DNA of 64,000 nt from Caprimulgus europaeus. Its lineage: Eukaryota; Chordata; Aves; Caprimulgiformes; Caprimulgidae. A program made the position numbers and the translations under genes. Location of the stretch: NCBI GenBank assembly GCA_907165065.1, contig OU015528.1:44383515-44447514 (forward strand). Direction: 5' to 3'. Numbering within the stretch: the stretch's first letter is position 1; every line of letters starts with the position of its first letter. Under the pieces are notes generated by a model. The model saw only the letters and a program-made list of their open reading frames with translations. It did not search any database and was not told where the DNA came from. Below are positions 59,841 through 64,000 of this stretch, one piece after another.

Positions 59841-62030
59841 CCTCCTCCCTTCAGAGGCATTTGACCCCGCTCCTAGCCTCCCTTTTTGGGGCGGTGCCCG
59901 GCAAAGTCTCATCCTGCCAGCACCGCTGCCCTGGTGCAGGGCTTCCTGCCACACAGCTGCACTCCACCAGATGGAGGTCACACCGTTAATTGAGACTCGC
60001 TCCACATGGCACGTATGGATAGGGCTCACAAATATCCACATGAATGCCATTGCTTGTTTCCATAGTGACTTTGATGCTTCAGAATGGAAATTACAAAAAA
60101 GCCGGGAACAACATGAGACAATGCAGGAGCTAAGGGCACTTCAGTGACGCATATTTGAGTTGCTCTGTGCTATTCTGAAGTGTCAGAAAACCCAGCTGTG
60201 ACAGACAAGTGTTGTCCAGCAATGATATTACAATTTCTGTAATTGCCCATCCTGTAGTTGATTTTGCTATTTATTCTGTTTAGTTTTGAGTTTTTTTTAG
60301 AGGTTACTTTCTGCACTAGCTATTAGGCAGACAACAGTGGCATTGGTGTGACTTTTGGGTATCTCCACCTGTAAGCACGATACAGGGATCAGTGGTTTGT
60401 AAGCTATGCTGTGTTTTTAGAAATACAGGCATTTATGTATAAAAATCACATGGGAGTACCATTGGGATGAAACAAGATAAGCATTGCTCTGCCTTTTAAA
60501 AAATATTTATCTTTGGAAAGTTGTAATGCACTTCAATTTCATGTTGTTAATTGAAAGTACTTAGCTGATGCTGACCTCTTATATGTTTAATGCCAAGTCA
60601 AGACGTGGTATATGCATTTATTTCACTGTTTAAAGTAGTTGACTTGTGTTTCTGCCTTATTTAAGTGTCAGTTGCATGGCAAACATCACGGGAAGAGTTA
60701 CCTCATACCGAACGAGGGAATTGGTAGCTTGTCAGTATTTCAATAACGACATTCCCAGCAATGACCAAGACTTTTATACTCGGGGAAATGACAAAAGCCT
60801 CTTCACCACCTAACAATCATCTTTGTCAAGAGCTCTCAATCAGTGCAAGGCAAAGAAACCGAAATATTTCACATCTCGTCCTTACATTTCACCGAAGATT
60901 TGCTCTGCTTGTAACTTTTGTGTATTTCCACCAGTTTAGTCTCTGCACACATAGTAGCAGGGTGATTAGGAAGTATATTGAACAGGACCATGGAGGTTTG
61001 TCTTTCTGGGAGATTCAGTGTTGATGCTGTCAGTCAGTTTAACAGCTTCCTTTCTGGATGGAGAGTATAACTACAGGAGAGAGTCCATCTTTCAGGTTAC
61101 TGCGTTGTGTGTATCTTGCCTGCCTTTCCCAGGAATCCAAGCTGGGCTCAAGAAACCTGACTGCACTTGTTGATCATAGATAGCATCTATGACTTAATGA
61201 TGACTGAGCAATTAACCTGGTTCACCTGCTAATCTGCTTTGAAGAGGATCAGCAATTGAAGAGAAAACTCTAACTACTGGTGCAACAGTTCCTCTCAACT
61301 GGATGCTTAAAAAAAAAAAAAATCCTTCTAATGTCTCCTTTAAACAGCAGATCAGCTGGTTCATTTTTTTCTGCACTAAAGCTGCTTTTCCAGCCTTTGC
61401 TCTTCCTAGTAAATTGCTAGATAGTAACCTATCCTAAGGACCACAAGGCTGGGCTAATAGAAGCTAACTGCAACTGCAGAGCAAAAGATGGAGGTGTTTC
61501 TTGCCACTGTTGATGTGTGTTAAGAGCATCTAGGAATGAAAATAACTCTCAAAGGATTTACAGCCCTTGCCACACACCGAGTCACAGTGCTGAGGATTCA
61601 ATAATAGGAGCCCTCCAGGTCCTTGAAATGCTTCTTTCAATGAACATCCACTCCATCACACCAAGGCTGAGTGTAAACAAACTTTTCTATCCATACACTT
61701 ATCTCGGCCACCTATTGGGTTTTCCTGATAATGCCATGGCAGGCTCCAGAGGAGAAAGCAGTAGTCAGCTACTCCTGGTACTGTTTCAGCATCAGGGATT
61801 AAATTAGCATCCCTGAGGATGCACTACCTCAAGTGATCGAACTTCGGAGGGCTTGTCTGCAGGCTTTTTTCAAATAAATAAATAAATTAGCAGCTGTGGG
61901 GTTGTGTGATGAACACAGGCATGGAAGGGGTGGAGGGAAGGATGGAGTTAAACGTGCCAGGGAGGGATGAGCGGGGCCTCTGCTCAGCCTGGGGGACATG
62001 AGAAGGCCATGGGGCAGGGGCCAGATCTGG
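59841..62030. other. Intergenic, no gene recognised
   Basis: Unique AT-leaning sequence with an A14 run near 61310. The stretch 60660-60910 carries more CpG than its surroundings but has no clear exon signals. Confidence 0.5.
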
Positions 62031-62049
62031 GAACGGGCCTCGGGTGCTG

Positions 62050-62960
62050 CCACACCTCGGGTCCAGCCCTCGTTTGAGAGCACTCTCCGTCCCTGCTCCG
62101 CACGCTGAGGCAGGCAAGCCCTCCTTCCCGTGACACGCAGCTCCCGAGGCCGCACGGCCAGAGCCTTTCCCCACCCCGCCGAGGCTCTCCCGGCGGGGAA
62201 GGTGGAAGCCGCTCCCCCGGTGGCCGGGGAGCCGCCAGTGAGCGCGGGCCGGGGGGCCCGCAGCGGCCGCTCTCGCTGCCCGCCCGGAGCGGTGAAGGGG
62301 GCGTCTGCAGCCACCGCGCGCCTCGCTCCGCCGCCGCGTGCGGGACGAGGGCGGGCCATGCGCACCTGTCGGGCAGAAGCGCGGCCATGCTGGGTTGGCA
62401 CCTGCTCCCCGACCCTCCCCGCAACGGTGCGTTCCCTGTCAGCCATCACCTCATGGGGCTTATACAGACAGGTGTATAAGCATGGTAACTACCGAAAAGA
62501 AGCCCGTGGCCCCCAGCGCCGCGCTCAGCGCACGGTTGTACTTGGGCGCTAGAGCTGCTCTGATAAAAGCTCGGGTGAATCCTTTCCGCCGGAGGTCCAA
62601 TTCCTGACACTTCTGTCACCCCGGGCAGGCGGGTAGTACCTTCCGGACCCTGCAGAGGGCAGGCCCGCTCCGCGCTTCGGAGCTCCCGCGGCCGCTCCGC
62701 GATCCCCTGGCGGCGGCTCCCGCCCCACGGTGGGTCCGGCGCCTCGCCTCGCCTCGCTTCGCCTCGCTTCGCCCTGGGCCGCTGCATAAATTCCGGCCTC
62801 CAGCCGGGCTGCGACCGCGGGCGAGCGGGTTTGCAAAGCTGTGCCATGTGCGGGGGAGGTGGCGCGGTGGGCCGGTGCGGGGGAGCGGTGAGTGCCGCCG
62901 CCGGTAAGTGAGCCTGAGCCGTAACCGCCGCCAGCCGAAATGCCGGGCGGTTCATACTGC
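62050..62960. promoter_or_regulatory. Unassigned CpG island, probable promoter
   Basis: GC- and CpG-dense block about 6.2 kb beyond the NEDD1 poly(A) site, comparable with the NEDD1 island. A TATA-like CATAAATT at 62785-62792 is followed by two good plus-strand donors, GCG/GTGAGT (62887/62888) and CCG/GTAAGT (62903/62904). Long GC-driven open frames occur on both strands (for example minus 61829-62449 and 62446-62982), Arg/Pro/Ala-rich and unlike any family I know. No gene can be named. Confidence 0.65.
62741..62775. repeat. Pentanucleotide repeat GCCTC/GCTTC
   Basis: Seven tandem 5-base units (GCCTC x3, GCTTC, GCCTC, GCTTC, GCCCT) just upstream of the TATA-like element in the CpG island. 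Confidence 0.85.
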
Positions 62961-64000
62961 TCTTCTGAAGTAGGCAAGCCACGGCATTGGTTTTGTGTGA
63001 CAGGTTAAGTCCTGTTTGAAGAAGCCTCTTAAATACGTTTTCATTCTAGCACTTTACACTGAAGAGATGCAAAGTAATTTAGATTTCAGAGTTACATGAA
63101 AGCAGTATCATGCTATTAAATGCATTTCAAAGAGCTTTAATGATTTTTGTTGTTGTTGTTGGTAATTGCTCTTGGTAATTAACATACGACATATTCACCA
63201 GGGTGTATGTTATTTTCTAGGGATGGAAGGAAGAAGTGAAAGAAGAAATAGGATGCTACAGGTGATCTCTTTTGCCTTGGCTCATTTCCTTCCACCGTGG
63301 AAACAGTGAACTTTCTAAAGCTAAGAGCAAGGGAGCAAGGAAAAAGTAATTTAAACTATTTTAGTGAGTATTTAAACCTCCCCGACAGAGAACCAGACCT
63401 CTCTAATCCAGTGTCTTTGTATTTATACAGCTCTAATAGTAGAGTGAGACTGCACATGACCCTGGAGTCAAAGGTCTGAGTGATTTTTGACATTGTGGGG
63501 TACTCTGTTTCAACTCGTGGCTGCCATGAACGGTTATGTAGCAGAGCTCAAGAAAGATTAGTCTGTATTTCTGTTTCAATTCAGGTAGAGCAGAGGCTAG
63601 AAGCAAAATTCTCCGTATTCATGAGAAGCACCCTAAGAACATGTCTTGGTAATTGTCAAATTCACTCGCAGTCACCAGAGAAGTTATCTTAAGTCTTGAA
63701 ATAGTCACAGGATGGGAGAGCTATTCCCTGCTTAATGCTAAGTCCAACAGCTGTGTCGGAGAACAACCATCTTTGTTAATGCTGCATCCGTGTGAGATAA
63801 CCAAGATAAGCGCTAGGCATGACTGCAGAGTGGCTGGGCTGCAACAGCATGCATGGGAGTGCAGGTTCCGGTGGCATTAGGGCTCTGTGTGGGCTCAGTC
63901 CTTTCTTTCAAAGGAGTGGAAATGTATGGTCTCATCTCCTTCCCTTTGATGTGGGTTTTCCTGTGATTTGAAGACAGCATCTCTCAACTCCAAAAGGAGA
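62961..64000. other. Sequence beyond the CpG island, no gene recognised
   Basis: Composition falls back to AT-rich. Contains a short GTT repeat near 63147. If the island drives a plus-strand transcript this would be its first intron; no acceptor can be chosen from sequence alone. Confidence 0.45.

Noticed and set aside
61829..62982. 206- and 178-residue minus-strand frames in the second CpG island
   Set aside because: Same GC effect; no recognisable domain, and frames on the other strand are equally long. Kept only as part of the promoter call.

Overview
The window is avian nuclear DNA. The evidence is four CR1 LINE fragments and one deleted CR1 remnant, two LTRs of a bird endogenous-retrovirus type (TGTCCTGGTTTT... 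start, ATTATT-rich tail, CTCAACC...GAGTCTCCTT block), no SINEs, GC-poor introns and two GC-rich CpG islands. The LTR type points to a neoavian bird rather than chicken, but I cannot name the species. All calls come from reading the sequence and from remembered family sequences; no search was run.

Layout: (1) 189-23654, plus strand: the last 15 exons of CFAP54, a very large protein of the motile-cilium central apparatus. About 713 C-terminal residues are encoded, and the 3' UTR is very short. (2) 23674-29420: intergenic spacer with no recognised gene. (3) 29440-30420: CpG-island promoter of NEDD1 with CCAAT and GC boxes. (4) 30.0-55.87 kb, plus strand: the complete NEDD1 gene, with a non-coding first exon and 14 coding exons. 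These join in frame to a 662-residue WD40/coiled-coil protein that recruits the gamma-tubulin ring complex. The order CFAP54-NEDD1, both on the same strand, matches human 12q23.1. (5) 55.9-64 kb: NEDD1 downstream flank with a solo LTR bounded by CAAGT repeats, then a second, unassigned CpG island at about 62.05-62.96 kb that looks like the promoter of an unannotated, possibly non-coding, transcript.

The two genes are neighbours but need not be co-regulated: CFAP54 serves axonemal central-pair microtubules, NEDD1 centrosomal and spindle microtubule nucleation. The most interesting items are a CR1 insertion with an inverted 5' part that fits twin priming, the loss in this NEDD1 of the Ser-Thr-Pro site known in human as the Cdk1/Plk1 docking site (T550), a 27-nt offset duplication that lengthens a NEDD1 exon by nine residues, and the orphan CpG island. 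I found no CRISPR array, tRNA, rRNA or any other novel system.
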